A stretch of DNA of 64,000 nucleotides from DATKHR01 sp036557365 (lineage in GTDB: Bacteria > Acidobacteriota > Vicinamibacteria > Vicinamibacterales > CAVVIG01), in contig DATBHR010000043.1 in assembly GCA_036557365.1 (NCBI GenBank), forward strand, positions 1 to 64,000, given 5' to 3'. Under the pieces are notes generated by a model. It was not told the origin of the DNA, made no database searches, and worked only from the letters and a program-made list of their open reading frames with translations. Numbering within the stretch: the first letter of the stretch is position 1; each line of letters begins with the position of its first letter. The position numbers were made by a program, and so were the translations under genes. Shown in pieces: positions 45,639-54,989 of this stretch.

Positions 45639-47636
45639 TCAGGACGACTGCGCCTGAACAAGCTCGTTGACCGCGCGATACGCCTGATCGATGGCCTGGT
45701 CGGTGTACGCCGCCGCCGCTGCATCGGAATTGGCGATGGTGATCCGGCCGAACGGCTTGCGGCCGAGCTCGCACGGCGACTGCCCCTCGGGCCAGTCCGG
45801 ATCCCAGAGCGGGTTGTATTCGTACGCGTAGCCGTGTGGCCAGCGGTTGACGGTGATGGCGTCGATGTCGCGCGCGGGATCGAAGCCGCCGTCCTTCAGC
45901 ACGCGCGCGAGCTGGTCGCGAATCCGCCGCTCGAACGTCTGGAACGTGGTCGTCAGGAGATCGACGTGGCCGGCGCGCTGCTGATCGCGCGCGGGCAGGC
46001 CCGGCTTGCACGGCGTCCGCGTCATGCGGACGAGAATCGGCTCGTCGGGAGACTTCGGCGTCGGATTGTACCCGCCGATCACCGTCGGCATCTCGAGTCG
46101 GACGCCGGTGTGATACATCCCAGGCGTCGTGGCGCCGTTGATGCCAAGCTTCTGGAATGCCGTCCAGTTTTTCAGCGCGACGCTCGTGTAGACGAGGGGC
46201 ACCTTCACGCCGTACTTGAGTGCTTCTTTCTGCGGGTCCGGCAGGTCCGGGCAGACGTACGGAATCATCATGTTCCAGCACGCGAGCACCACACCCTTCG
46301 CTCGCACGGTGTAGACCTTCTTCTCGCGTCCGTAGGTCACTTCGACATCCTTCGCGGACGCAGCCGGACCCGAATGGCGGACGCGCGCCACCGTGCTGCT
46401 CAACCTGATTCGAATCGGAGACGACTGACGATCGAGCCGGCTGTAATCGACTTTCGCCAGCACGCTGTCTTCTGCAGTCTTGCCGGGCAACGCGTCGGGC
46501 ATCAGCGCCCGGACCAGCAGTCGCGCGACCGATGCGTTGCCGTCGGGAAAATGAAAGTTGTACGGCGGCTTCGGCGTCGCGTCGCCCCGCGCGGTGAAAC
46601 TCATTCGGCCAGTGGCCTTCGGGTCGAGGTTCATGCCATCGAAACCCGGATAGTGATACGCCCAGCATTCGAGCGCGCCGACGGCGTCGATGCCGATGCC
46701 GTACAAGCCGTGCGTCCTCGTCTGATAGAACGGAATCACGCCAGGATGAACCTTGACGACGTTCAGCAGAAAGTCTTTGTAGCTGATGCGCGACAGCTTG
46801 TCCTTCTTTTTGTCGTTCGACAGGCCGGGCATGTAGTCGACCTTCGCGGTCTCGAGGCGCGCAATGTCCTTCTGAACGTCAGGCACGAGCGGCGTCCTCG
46901 CCAGGAATTCTTCCCACGTGGTGCCGCTCGAGCCGCCGCGACCGCGGCCTCGGCCGCCGGGCGGCCCAATGGCCAGTCGATCCGCACCGAACGTTTCTTT
47001 GTCGAAGAAGTACGCACTCTGAAGCTGGCTGAAGATGGAACGATCGGCCGCCTTGGCCGCAGCCTCCGCGAGCGCCACGGGCTCGATCCCAATCGCCGAC
47101 ATCACGCCGCGGGCTTCCGTGCTGTACGGAAATGGCGACTCGATGCCCGCAGTGCCGCCGTTCGCAATCCACAGTTTGCCGCCCGGACGGAATTCGTTCC
47201 GCTTCGCGTGTCCGCCGAAATCGTCGTGGTTGTCGAGGATGAGGATCCGCGCGGAAGGACCGGTACGTGCGCGATAGAAGTACGCGGCAGCAAGACCGCT
47301 GATGCCGCCGCCGACCACGACGAGATCGTATTGCTCATTCGTCTCGATCGGCTGTCCTGCCGACTGCCAGAAGCGACCGTCGCGCAGCGCGTGTGACACG
47401 TCATAGGAACCGTCATGGCTGCCGCGCATACCAGTCAGCGCCGGCGGGTAGTAGCCAGGCGTGTCCTGATCGAACGCAGCCTGCAGCATGGCTTCCGCAC
47501 CGGGCAGGTGGCGCAGCACATCGGCGGCAATCGACCCGCCAATGCCGATCGCGACACCGTTCAGAAAATCGCGGCGCGTGATCGGTCGGTCCATCCCGAG
47601 GTCGCGATCGGCATCAGATCCGGTGTCGTGCGACAT
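45639..47636 (-). CDS. Tat-exported FAD oxidoreductase, spermidine-dehydrogenase-like (copy 3)
   Basis: A 665-residue third paralogue: Tat motif PITRRDFLNGVAIGIGG, FAD motif DLVVVGGGISGLAAAYFY, LDNHDDFGGHAKRNEF, and a Gly/Arg-rich loop GGRGRGRGGSSG. The ends HFPDGNASVARLLVRAL and NRWPHGYAYEYNPLWDPD match its siblings. It follows the APC permease by 61 bp on the same strand and seems to be the last gene of the operon starting at 54011. I chose the ATG at 47636, with the Tat signal close behind; upstream in-frame sequence adds no domain. Confidence 0.85.
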   Translation of the reverse strand: MSHDTGSDADRDLGMDRPITRRDFLNGVAIGIGGSIAADVLRHLPGAEAMLQAAFDQDTPGYYPPALTGMRGSHDGSYDVSHALRDGRFWQSAGQPIETNEQYDLVVVGGGISGLAAAYFYRARTGPSARILILDNHDDFGGHAKRNEFRPGGKLWIANGGTAGIESPFPYSTEARGVMSAIGIEPVALAEAAAKAADRSIFSQLQSAYFFDKETFGADRLAIGPPGGRGRGRGGSSGTTWEEFLARTPLVPDVQKDIARLETAKVDYMPGLSNDKKKDKLSRISYKDFLLNVVKVHPGVIPFYQTRTHGLYGIGIDAVGALECWAYHYPGFDGMNLDPKATGRMSFTARGDATPKPPYNFHFPDGNASVARLLVRALMPDALPGKTAEDSVLAKVDYSRLDRQSSPIRIRLSSTVARVRHSGPAASAKDVEVTYGREKKVYTVRAKGVVLACWNMMIPYVCPDLPDPQKEALKYGVKVPLVYTSVALKNWTAFQKLGINGATTPGMYHTGVRLEMPTVIGGYNPTPKSPDEPILVRMTRTPCKPGLPARDQQRAGHVDLLTTTFQTFERRIRDQLARVLKDGGFDPARDIDAITVNRWPHGYAYEYNPLWDPDWPEGQSPCELGRKPFGRITIANSDAAAAAYTDQAIDQAYRAVNELVQAQSS

Positions 47637-47697
47637 TGTCTTCGTCCTCGCTAAGCGTCGTTTGCTGACAATCGACCAGAGACTGCGGGCCTTCGCA

Positions 47698-49059
47698 TCA
47701 CGCCGCTGCTTCGCGCTCGGCACGCTGCGCGCGCTTGAACAGCAGCCATCCTATCGTCGTCGGGCCGAGCACGCCGATGATCATTTTGATCTCGAATCGC
47801 ACGACGCTGCCGACGTCTGCCGTCGGCAGAAACGCGGCGCCGACGCCGACGACCGTCGTACAAAGCCCGACGACTCCAGCGGCGCGGACGGCAGCGCCAA
47901 CGTTCGATGTCTTGATCAGCGCGAGAAACAAGTACACGAACGGCACCAGCTGAATCACCACAGCAGCCTTCAGAAGCACCTGATAGGCCTCCGCGACGCT
48001 CGAGCCCGCGAGCGAGAACGCGGTGAACACCGCCGCGAGCGCAGCGCACGTGATCAACGCGACATACGGCGATCCCCATCGCGGATGAACTTTCCCGAGC
48101 GACGATGGGAGTGCGCTGGTCAAGCCGGCGACGAAAGGGACGCGCGAGGAGCCGGCGAACCAGGCGGAAGCGGCGCCTCCCGTCGCCAGTCCCATCGCGA
48201 CCGCCAGCGGCGCAATGATCCAACCGGCATGCGCGGCATTGGCGCCGACGGCCACTGCCTGCATGACACCCTGAATCACGCCGAGGCGATCGACCGGCAC
48301 GAGCATCAGCACCGCGCCCGTGACCATCAGATACGCCGCGATCGATACGATCCCTGCGATCACGATGGCGGGAGCGAGATCGCGCGTCTGGTCGCGGATC
48401 TCGTCGCCCATCGTCGACGCGAGCTCGATGCCGACGAGCGCGTTGCACATGACGGCGAATGCGGTCGTCATCTCCCAGTCGACGCGGGGCGCCTGCGGGA
48501 CGTGCACTGCGACGCCGCTCGCGCGCGCAACCGCCGCCGCTGCGAGGACGAGCGCGATGCTCGGAAATGTGCTCATGCCGCCGATGTTCTGAATCCATTT
48601 GCCGACGGCCAACCCGCGAATGTTCGCGGCCGCGATGAGCGCGAGCCAGCCGAATGACACGGCCGCCACGAACATCTTCTGATTCACGAGATCCGCCGCG
48701 TGGGCTTCTCCGCCGCCGAACGCGAGGATGCCAGCCATGTAGACGAGGAGCACCGGCACATAGAACAGGTTGTTCGTCCAGTAGCACCAACCCGACAGGA
48801 AGCCGTGCGCGTCGCCGAACTCGCGCCGGGTCCAGAGATACACTCCGCCTTCGCCTGGATGACGACGAGCGAGCGTGAGGACGGCGATGGCTTCGGGGAC
48901 GAAGAACGTCACGAAGGCGAGCGTCCACAGCAGGAGCGACGTCCAGCCGTACACCGCGACGGGCGGCACGTTGTTGATGTTGACGACCGCGACGATCTTC
49001 AGGAGCACGAGATCCCATCGTCCGAGCGTGCGTGGAACCTGAACGAGGTTACCGCTCAT
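47698..49059 (-). CDS. APC-family amino acid/polyamine permease
   Basis: A 453-residue membrane transporter with about 12 hydrophobic segments. It starts with the APC-like WDLVLLKIVAVVNINNVPPV and has FVPEAIAVLTLARRHPGEGGV, the conserved substrate-site region of this family. GIELASTMGDEIRDQTRDLA matches helix 6-loop features. Within the operon of aminotransferases and an amine-oxidoreductase it is likely to import an amino acid, GABA or polyamine. It overlaps the amidohydrolase gene upstream by 11 bp. Confidence 0.9.
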   Translation of the reverse strand: MSGNLVQVPRTLGRWDLVLLKIVAVVNINNVPPVAVYGWTSLLLWTLAFVTFFVPEAIAVLTLARRHPGEGGVYLWTRREFGDAHGFLSGWCYWTNNLFYVPVLLVYMAGILAFGGGEAHAADLVNQKMFVAAVSFGWLALIAAANIRGLAVGKWIQNIGGMSTFPSIALVLAAAAVARASGVAVHVPQAPRVDWEMTTAFAVMCNALVGIELASTMGDEIRDQTRDLAPAIVIAGIVSIAAYLMVTGAVLMLVPVDRLGVIQGVMQAVAVGANAAHAGWIIAPLAVAMGLATGGAASAWFAGSSRVPFVAGLTSALPSSLGKVHPRWGSPYVALITCAALAAVFTAFSLAGSSVAEAYQVLLKAAVVIQLVPFVYLFLALIKTSNVGAAVRAAGVVGLCTTVVGVGAAFLPTADVGSVVRFEIKMIIGVLGPTTIGWLLFKRAQRAEREAAA

Positions 49060-50623
49060 AGACGATCCGGCCGCCGACCAGCGTCATGTCGACACGAATC
49101 CCAGAGAGCTCGTCGGGGCTCGTCGTCAGCGGATCGCGCGAGAGCACGGCGAGATCCGCCCACTTGCCGCATTCGATGCTGCCGCGGTTATTTTCATCGC
49201 CGGTCGCAATCGCGCCACCCATCGTGTACGCGCGCAGCGCTTCGTCGATCGTGATCGCCTGCTCGGGCGCAATCGGACAGTCTTCGTCATCGCGTCGTGT
49301 GATCGCCGCCGCCATGCCGGCCAACGGATTGTCGTCCTCGACAACCGGCGCATCCGAAGAAAGCGCGACGCGCACGCCGGCGTCCAGCATCGCCCGGACC
49401 GGGTACGCACGCGGCAAGAGCTGGTCGGGCAGATAGTTTCGAAAATTCCTGCCCAGGCTGTGAATGAAAATGGTCTGCGGCACCGCGATGACGCCCAGTC
49501 GTGACGCCATCGCCAACTGCTCGGCGCTCGGCAGGCCGAAATGCTCGACGCGATGCGCCAGTCCGAGCGGATGCGCACGCAGACTTTGATAGATGCTCAG
49601 CATCTGCTCGATCGCCACGTCGCCGATCGCGTGCGCCGCAATCCGCCAGCCGGCAGCGGCGGATTCGCGGCACAGCTCGCGCAGTTCCGATTCCTCGAAC
49701 CGAAGGACGCCTTTCTGCGGCGCGTGACGATAGTTGACGCTCAGCGCGGCGGTGGCGCCGCTCAGTCCGCCGTCCGCCAGGAACTTGACGGTATCGACGC
49801 GAAGGCGATCGGACACGAACCGATCCGGCAGCGGTACCGGCGACGCCGTCCCATCGACGCGGCGAAGCGGCATCACGTTGACGCGTGCCGGCAGTCCGTG
49901 CCTGGCGTCGACGTTCCGGTAGACCGCCAGCAGTTGCGGGTTGACGCCGCAGTCCGCGGACGACGTGATGCCGAGCGACAGCTGATGGTGAAGCGCCGCG
50001 ACGATCATGGCCTCGTAGTCCACTGCAGTCGGTGGAGGCATGACGCGGTTGACGAGACCCATCGCGGTCTCGTGCAGCAACCCGTTCGGTTCACCGCGGT
50101 CGTCTCGTTCGATGACTCCGCCTACAGGTGCGCTCGTGTTGCGGGTGATGCCCGCTCGCGACAGTGCGGCGCTGTTGACCGCGTAAATGTGACCGCACAT
50201 ACGCGTCAGCACAACGGGACGATCCGGCGATGCGCGATCCAGATCGTCGCGCGTGGGTGTGCGCTTCTCTTCCAGGACCGCCTCGTTGAAGCCGCGGCCC
50301 TGCAGCCACGATTGATTCGACCGCGAATCGGCAAACTGCTGCAGCTGATGCACGAGCTCGTGGATGCTCCGCACGCGTCGAAGGTCGAGCATCGACGTCA
50401 GGAGGTGGCCGATCTTCCACACGTGCGCGTGCGCGTCGTTGAAGCCCGGCACGAGCGTGCGTCCAGTCAGATCGATGCGGCGCACACGCGAGTCGAGTCC
50501 GCGTTGCAAATCGGCAGAGTCGCCGACGGAAGCAATCCGTCCGTCCCGGACGACGACCGCCGAGGCGACAGCAGGGTGCGCCTGCGTCAGGACGTGGCCG
50601 TTGTGAAGGAAGATGTCGGCCAC
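49049..50623 (-). CDS. YtcJ-type amidohydrolase
   Basis: A 524-residue amidohydrolase-superfamily protein of the YtcJ/exoenzyme-regulatory AepA-like type. Metal-site motifs are PGFNDAHAHVW, AHAIGDVAIEQM, HRVEHFGL and SSDAPVVEDDNPL (the late Asp). There is no signal peptide, so it is cytoplasmic. The substrate is unknown; the operon context suggests amide or lactam hydrolysis linked to amine/GABA catabolism. It starts 8 bp after the GNAT-aminotransferase stop and overlaps the permease start, indicating coupled translation. Confidence 0.9.
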   Translation of the reverse strand: MADIFLHNGHVLTQAHPAVASAVVVRDGRIASVGDSADLQRGLDSRVRRIDLTGRTLVPGFNDAHAHVWKIGHLLTSMLDLRRVRSIHELVHQLQQFADSRSNQSWLQGRGFNEAVLEEKRTPTRDDLDRASPDRPVVLTRMCGHIYAVNSAALSRAGITRNTSAPVGGVIERDDRGEPNGLLHETAMGLVNRVMPPPTAVDYEAMIVAALHHQLSLGITSSADCGVNPQLLAVYRNVDARHGLPARVNVMPLRRVDGTASPVPLPDRFVSDRLRVDTVKFLADGGLSGATAALSVNYRHAPQKGVLRFEESELRELCRESAAAGWRIAAHAIGDVAIEQMLSIYQSLRAHPLGLAHRVEHFGLPSAEQLAMASRLGVIAVPQTIFIHSLGRNFRNYLPDQLLPRAYPVRAMLDAGVRVALSSDAPVVEDDNPLAGMAAAITRRDDEDCPIAPEQAITIDEALRAYTMGGAIATGDENNRGSIECGKWADLAVLSRDPLTTSPDELSGIRVDMTLVGGRIVYER

Positions 50624-50630
50624 ACGCGAC

Positions 50631-52655
50631 TCATGCCGACGCGCCGGCGTGCCTCATCGACACGACTTCAATCGCCCGCTTGATGACCGCGAGTCCCTCG
50701 CGCAGCATGTCCTCCGGCATCACGAGCGGCGGAAGGAGTCGTACGCAGTTGCTGTACATACCCGCGCGCATTGCGATCACGCCGCCGGCGACGACCTCGC
50801 GCACGACTTGCAGTGTTTGTTCAGGCGCAGCGGGCTGCTTCGACTCACGATCGCGGACGAACTCCGCCAGCATCATCGGACCCAGGCCGCGCACATCGCC
50901 GACGATCGGGAACGCCGCCTGCCACTTCTCCATGTCCTCGCGCATGATCTCGCCGAGCCTGCGCGCGTGTGCGAGGAATTCCGGCTGACGAATCAGGTTC
51001 ACCGCCTCGATCGCCGCCGCACACGCGACGGGACTGCCGCCGTAGGTCCCGCCAACTCCGCCGACCTGGGCTGAGTCCATGACGTCGGCCAACCCGGTGA
51101 CCGCGGCGATCGGCATCCCGGCGCCGAGAGACTTCGCGGTGACGACGAGATCGGGAACCACGTCGGCGTGTTCGATCGCGAAGAGGCGTCCGGTCCGGCC
51201 CATGCCGCACTGGACTTCGTCGGCGATCATCACGATGCCGTGTTCCGTGCACAGTTCCCGGATGCTCCGCAGGAACAGCGCGGGTACGGGCACGAAACCG
51301 GCCTCACCCTGCACGGGCTCGATGATGACGGCTGCGACCGCCTTCGGATCGACCTGCGCGACGAATGCGTGACGCAGTTGTCGCACGGTCAGGTCCAGAT
51401 ATTCCGCTTCACTCAGCTGCGGCGGACGGCGATAGAGATCGGGTACGGGCAAGCGAACGATCTCGGGCGCGAACGGACCGAAGCCGCTCTTGAACAGCCC
51501 GTACTTGCTCGTGAGGCTGAGCGTCAGCAGCGTGCGTCCGTGGTAACCGCCCTCGAAACACACGACCGCCGCGCGTCCGGTGTACTTGCGCGCCAGCTTG
51601 ACGGCATTCTCGACGCCCTCGGCGCCGCTGTTCGCGAAGATGGTCTTCTTGCGGAAGCTGCCCGGCGTCAGCTCGTTCAGCATCTCCGCGAGGCGGACGT
51701 ATGGCTCGTACGTCGTCACGAGCGCGCTGGGATGCACGTACGTCGCGGCTTGCCGCTGGATCGCCGTCACGACCGCAGGATGACAGTGGCCGACCGCGAG
51801 CATCCCGATGCCGCCGGCAAAGTCGATGAACGTGTTGCCGTCGACGTCGAACACCAATCCGCCGTCCGCGCGTTCGACGACGACGTCGGTGGCGCGGCCG
51901 AGACCGGCGGGCGTCGCGGCAGCGCGTCGCGCGAGGAGATTTCGTGCGCGGGGGCCGGGTACGTCGCCGTTCAATCTGATGTAGGACATCGCATGCTTTC
52001 GTGAGGCACCGCGCACGGGCTTGTCGGCTCCTAGCACGAGGAGGACGCTGTAGTTGTCGGACGCCGGATCGTTCAGGTAGTTCGCGAGCAGCGCGCGGGG
52101 CTCGAACCCGACGCCGATCTGCATCGACAGCGTCGAGTCCCTGATGCGGCCCGCGACCACGCCGTCGTAGTAATCCTGCGCGGACATGCGATCCTTGACG
52201 GCGCCGTAGTCGCGAATCATCCCCGCCGTGACCTGGCCTTTCAACCCGAGACGCCACACGACTTCCTGCCGCGCGGCGTAGAGCGCCGTGCCGAGTCCGT
52301 GTCCGCGATAGGCGGGATCGATGCCGACGTCGGCACCGTAGAGCCACGACCCGTTCGGCGCGTGCGACGTCAGCCACCCGCCCTGAATGACATCGGCGAA
52401 CGTATGGCCGACATGTTCGAAGTCAAAGTCGAGACGCAGCGTCGTCGTGGCGCCGACGACCGTGTCGCCGTCGAGGACGACGAACTGCCCGTCCGGAAAC
52501 AGTTCGAGATGCTTCAGGTAGTGACGCGCCTTGAATCGTTCGGCGTCGTCGAGCGTCGGGAAGCAGGTGCGCTGCAGCTCTTCAAGCTGCGACGCAAACT
52601 CGGGCTTCGTGTGCAGGACGACGAGCCCGTCGGCGAGTTTCCGGTAGTACCACAT
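50631..52655 (-). CDS. GNAT acetyltransferase-class III aminotransferase fusion
   Basis: A 674-residue two-domain enzyme. Residues about 10-215 are a GNAT acetyltransferase with the acetyl-CoA motif GIDPAYRGHGLGTALY (111-126; R117-GHGLG). From residue 223 (MSYIRLNGDVPGP) the protein matches the whole length of its downstream-strand neighbour, a GABA-type aminotransferase. Features are FANSGAEGVENAVKLAR, IADEVQCGMGRTGRLF and the PLP Lys K508 in VTAKSLGAGMP. The aminotransferase part starts like a free-standing enzyme, so the fusion joint is sharp; an internal start at 51989 is conceivable. It may acetylate and transaminate the same amine. The gap to the neighbouring aminotransferase is 6 bp. 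Confidence 0.92.
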   Translation of the reverse strand: MWYYRKLADGLVVLHTKPEFASQLEELQRTCFPTLDDAERFKARHYLKHLELFPDGQFVVLDGDTVVGATTTLRLDFDFEHVGHTFADVIQGGWLTSHAPNGSWLYGADVGIDPAYRGHGLGTALYAARQEVVWRLGLKGQVTAGMIRDYGAVKDRMSAQDYYDGVVAGRIRDSTLSMQIGVGFEPRALLANYLNDPASDNYSVLLVLGADKPVRGASRKHAMSYIRLNGDVPGPRARNLLARRAAATPAGLGRATDVVVERADGGLVFDVDGNTFIDFAGGIGMLAVGHCHPAVVTAIQRQAATYVHPSALVTTYEPYVRLAEMLNELTPGSFRKKTIFANSGAEGVENAVKLARKYTGRAAVVCFEGGYHGRTLLTLSLTSKYGLFKSGFGPFAPEIVRLPVPDLYRRPPQLSEAEYLDLTVRQLRHAFVAQVDPKAVAAVIIEPVQGEAGFVPVPALFLRSIRELCTEHGIVMIADEVQCGMGRTGRLFAIEHADVVPDLVVTAKSLGAGMPIAAVTGLADVMDSAQVGGVGGTYGGSPVACAAAIEAVNLIRQPEFLAHARRLGEIMREDMEKWQAAFPIVGDVRGLGPMMLAEFVRDRESKQPAAPEQTLQVVREVVAGGVIAMRAGMYSNCVRLLPPLVMPEDMLREGLAVIKRAIEVVSMRHAGASA

Positions 52656-52661
52656 GGACGA

Positions 52662-54011
52662 TCAGCGCGCGGTCGCGTGCGCGGGCAGCGACTGGAAGCA
52701 GGACGCGAGCACGTCGAGACCTTCACGCAGCTCGTCGTCCGCGATCGACAGCGGCGTCAGGAATCGAATCACGTTTCCAAACGTCCCGGAGGGAATCAGC
52801 AGGACGCCGCGCTGGTAGGCGAGCCGGACGATGTCCTCGGTCTCGTGCTTCGCGGGTTCGCGTGTCTCGCGGTTCACGACCAGCTCGAGCCCGACCATGG
52901 CACCCAGCCGGCGGATGTCGCCGATGAGCGCGGACGATCGCGCCCACTCACGCGCACGAGCCTCGATCTGGGCGCCGATCGACTCGCTGCGACGCAGCAG
53001 TTCGCCCGACTCGAACAGATCCAGCACCGCGTGCGCGGCGGCGCACGCAAGCGGATTGCCGCCGTAGGTGCCACCAAGACCGCCTTCGATCGGTCCGTCC
53101 ATCAATTCCGCGCGACCGACGACCGCGGCGAGCGGCAGCCCTGCCGCGAGCGACTTCGCCGTCACGAGCAGATCGGGTTCGACGCCTTCGTGCTCGCAGG
53201 CAAACAGGCGACCGGTGCGACCGAAGCCGGTCTGCACCTCGTCGGCGATCAACAGGATGCCGTGGCGACGACAGAGCGCAGCGAGCCTCGACAGATATCC
53301 ACGTGGCGGGACGACGAATCCGCCTTCGCCGAGTACCGGTTCGACGACGACCGCGGCGATGCTGCGCGGGTCGGCGTGGCGCTTGAACTGCCGCTCGATC
53401 TCGTCGACGCACGCGAACTCGCACGACGGGAACTCGGCGCTGTATGCGCAGCGATAGCAATAGCCGTAGGGGACGCGCATCACGCCGGTGACGAAGGGTG
53501 CAAAGCCGACCTTGTACGGCGTCACCTTGCTCGTCAGCGAGAGCGCCAGCAGCGTGCGGCCGTGAAAGCCGTCCTCGAAGCAAAGGACGCCGGGCCGGCC
53601 CGTCGCGTGACGCGCGATCTTGACGGCGTTTTCGATCGCTTCCGCGCCGCTGTTGACGAACAGCGTCTTCTTCGCGAAGCTGCCCGGCGAAAGCTTGGCC
53701 AGGCGCTCCGCCAGCGCCACGTAGGATTCGTACGGCAGGACCGAAAAGCCGACGTGCGTGAAACGATCGACCTGACCGTGCAGCGCCGCCAGAACGGACG
53801 GCGTGGAATGGCCGACGTTCATCACGCCGATGCCCCCGGCAAAATCGAGATACACGTTGCCGTCGACGTCGGTCACGCGCGCACCGTCGGCAGACGCAGC
53901 GAACACCGGCACGGAATGCGCCGTCCCACGCGGTACAGCGGCCTCGCGGCGCTTCATCAGCGCGCGCGACTGCGGACCCGGAATTTCCGTGCGGAGATTG
54001 ATCGCGCTCAT
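52662..54011 (-). CDS. GABA-type class III aminotransferase
   Basis: A 449-residue PLP enzyme of the GabT/ornithine-aminotransferase group: VNSGAEAIENAVKIAR, DGFHGRTLLALSLTSK, IADEVQTGFGRTGRLF and the PLP Lys K286 in VTAKSLAAGLP. It probably transfers the amino group of 4-aminobutyrate or a related omega-amine to 2-oxoglutarate in the cytoplasm. It is the first gene of the operon 54011-45639. I chose the ATG at 54011; a TTG two codons upstream is possible. Expression likely starts at the promoter at 54060-54088, next to the divergent regulator gene. Confidence 0.93.
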   Translation of the reverse strand: MSAINLRTEIPGPQSRALMKRREAAVPRGTAHSVPVFAASADGARVTDVDGNVYLDFAGGIGVMNVGHSTPSVLAALHGQVDRFTHVGFSVLPYESYVALAERLAKLSPGSFAKKTLFVNSGAEAIENAVKIARHATGRPGVLCFEDGFHGRTLLALSLTSKVTPYKVGFAPFVTGVMRVPYGYCYRCAYSAEFPSCEFACVDEIERQFKRHADPRSIAAVVVEPVLGEGGFVVPPRGYLSRLAALCRRHGILLIADEVQTGFGRTGRLFACEHEGVEPDLLVTAKSLAAGLPLAAVVGRAELMDGPIEGGLGGTYGGNPLACAAAHAVLDLFESGELLRRSESIGAQIEARAREWARSSALIGDIRRLGAMVGLELVVNRETREPAKHETEDIVRLAYQRGVLLIPSGTFGNVIRFLTPLSIADDELREGLDVLASCFQSLPAHATAR

Positions 54012-54059
54012 GGGCAAATCGGTCGGGACGCGATGGTCAGCGTCGGCATGCGAAGCGCT

Positions 54060-54088
54060 CTTCTACTAAAGGCATGTACTGTTGTCAA
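54060..54088 (-). promoter_or_regulatory. Promoter of the aminotransferase operon with shared motif, site 1
   Basis: On the minus strand TTGACA (54083-54088), a 17-bp spacer and TAGAAG (54060-54065) form a good promoter. The motif ATGTA-N4-TGTCAA (54074-54088, plus-strand reading ATGTACTGTTGTCAA) overlaps the -35 and spacer, so a bound regulator would control the operon and perhaps the divergent regulator gene at 54144. Confidence 0.7.
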
Positions 54089-54143
54089 TATTCTGCGCCG
54101 ATTTCGACGCCTCGTGCAGCTGGAGTAGCATGAGCGCGCCACC

Positions 54144-54971
54144 ATGAAAAAACGATCGCAGCCGGCCCGCCGCCGCAGCGGTGCGCGCGTCGGCCTGCTG
54201 ACCGTCAGCGAGACGGCCCGCATTCTCGGCGTCAGCCCGTCCACGCTGCGTCTCTGGGAAAACGTCGGCCTCATCACGCCCGCACGCAGCAACGGCCGGT
54301 ACCGGTTGTACGGCCCCGAACTGCTCGACGTACTCAAGCGCATCAAGTATCTCCGCGACGTCAAGCAGCTGAACCTCCCCGGCATCCGTCAGATGCTCGG
54401 AAAGACCATCAAAGGGCGCGTCAACAGCGCGCGGCCGACGGATCTCGGTCCGAAGCTGCGCCGACTGCGCAAGCGGGCGGACCTGGGCGTCGTCGAAGCG
54501 GCAAAACGCGCAAAGATATCCGCCGGCTTTCTCAGCGCCATCGAGCTGTCGCGTGCGAACCCCTCCGTCGCGACGCTTCAGCGACTCTCTGCGGCATATG
54601 GCACGACGACGCTCGACTTCTTCGATCGGCCGAAGCGCACGAACCATCTGGTCCGTCCGAAGGACCGGCGCGTCCTGCAGACGCAGTCCGGCGTCAGGAT
54701 CGAGCATCTGTCCATCGGCGCCACGCTCCTCGAAACCCAGATCTTCCGCGTGCAACCGGGCGCGGGAAGCGATGGGTCGTACTCGCATCAGGGCGAGGAG
54801 TTCATCTACATGATGTCGGGAACGCTCGAAATCTGGCTCGACGAGCTCGAGTGCCAGACCCTCCATGAGGGAGACGGCTTCTGGTTCGAGAGCACCGTCG
54901 GCCACCGCTGGTACAACCCGTCAAACGAGGACGCCGTCCTGCTGTGGGTGAATACGCCGCCGACGTTCTGA
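54144..54971 (+). CDS. MerR-XRE-cupin three-domain transcriptional regulator
   Basis: A 275-residue regulator. Residues about 17-85 are a MerR-type winged helix (LLTVSETARILGVSPSTLRLWENVG, YRLYGPELLDVLKRI). Residues about 100-155 are a second, XRE/Cro-type HTH (LGPKLRRLRKRADLGVVEAA, ISAGFLSAIELSRANPSVAT). Residues about 190-270 are a cupin sensor (SYSHQGEEFIYMMSGTLEIW, then GDGFWFESTVGHRWYN) with His/Glu metal-ligand candidates. XRE-cupin proteins such as PuuR control polyamine and GABA catabolism, which matches the divergent operon. The extra MerR domain is unusual. It probably binds the shared ATGTA-N4-TGTCAA sites. Confidence 0.9.
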   Translation: MKKRSQPARRRSGARVGLLTVSETARILGVSPSTLRLWENVGLITPARSNGRYRLYGPELLDVLKRIKYLRDVKQLNLPGIRQMLGKTIKGRVNSARPTDLGPKLRRLRKRADLGVVEAAKRAKISAGFLSAIELSRANPSVATLQRLSAAYGTTTLDFFDRPKRTNHLVRPKDRRVLQTQSGVRIEHLSIGATLLETQIFRVQPGAGSDGSYSHQGEEFIYMMSGTLEIWLDELECQTLHEGDGFWFESTVGHRWYNPSNEDAVLLWVNTPPTF

Positions 54972-54989
54972 AGTCAGCGGACTGACACC

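Noticed and set aside
44367..47396. A 1009-codon plus-strand open frame
   Set aside because: It crosses two strongly supported oxidoreductase genes on opposite strands, is extremely Arg-rich and has no domain. It is a by-product of high G+C content.
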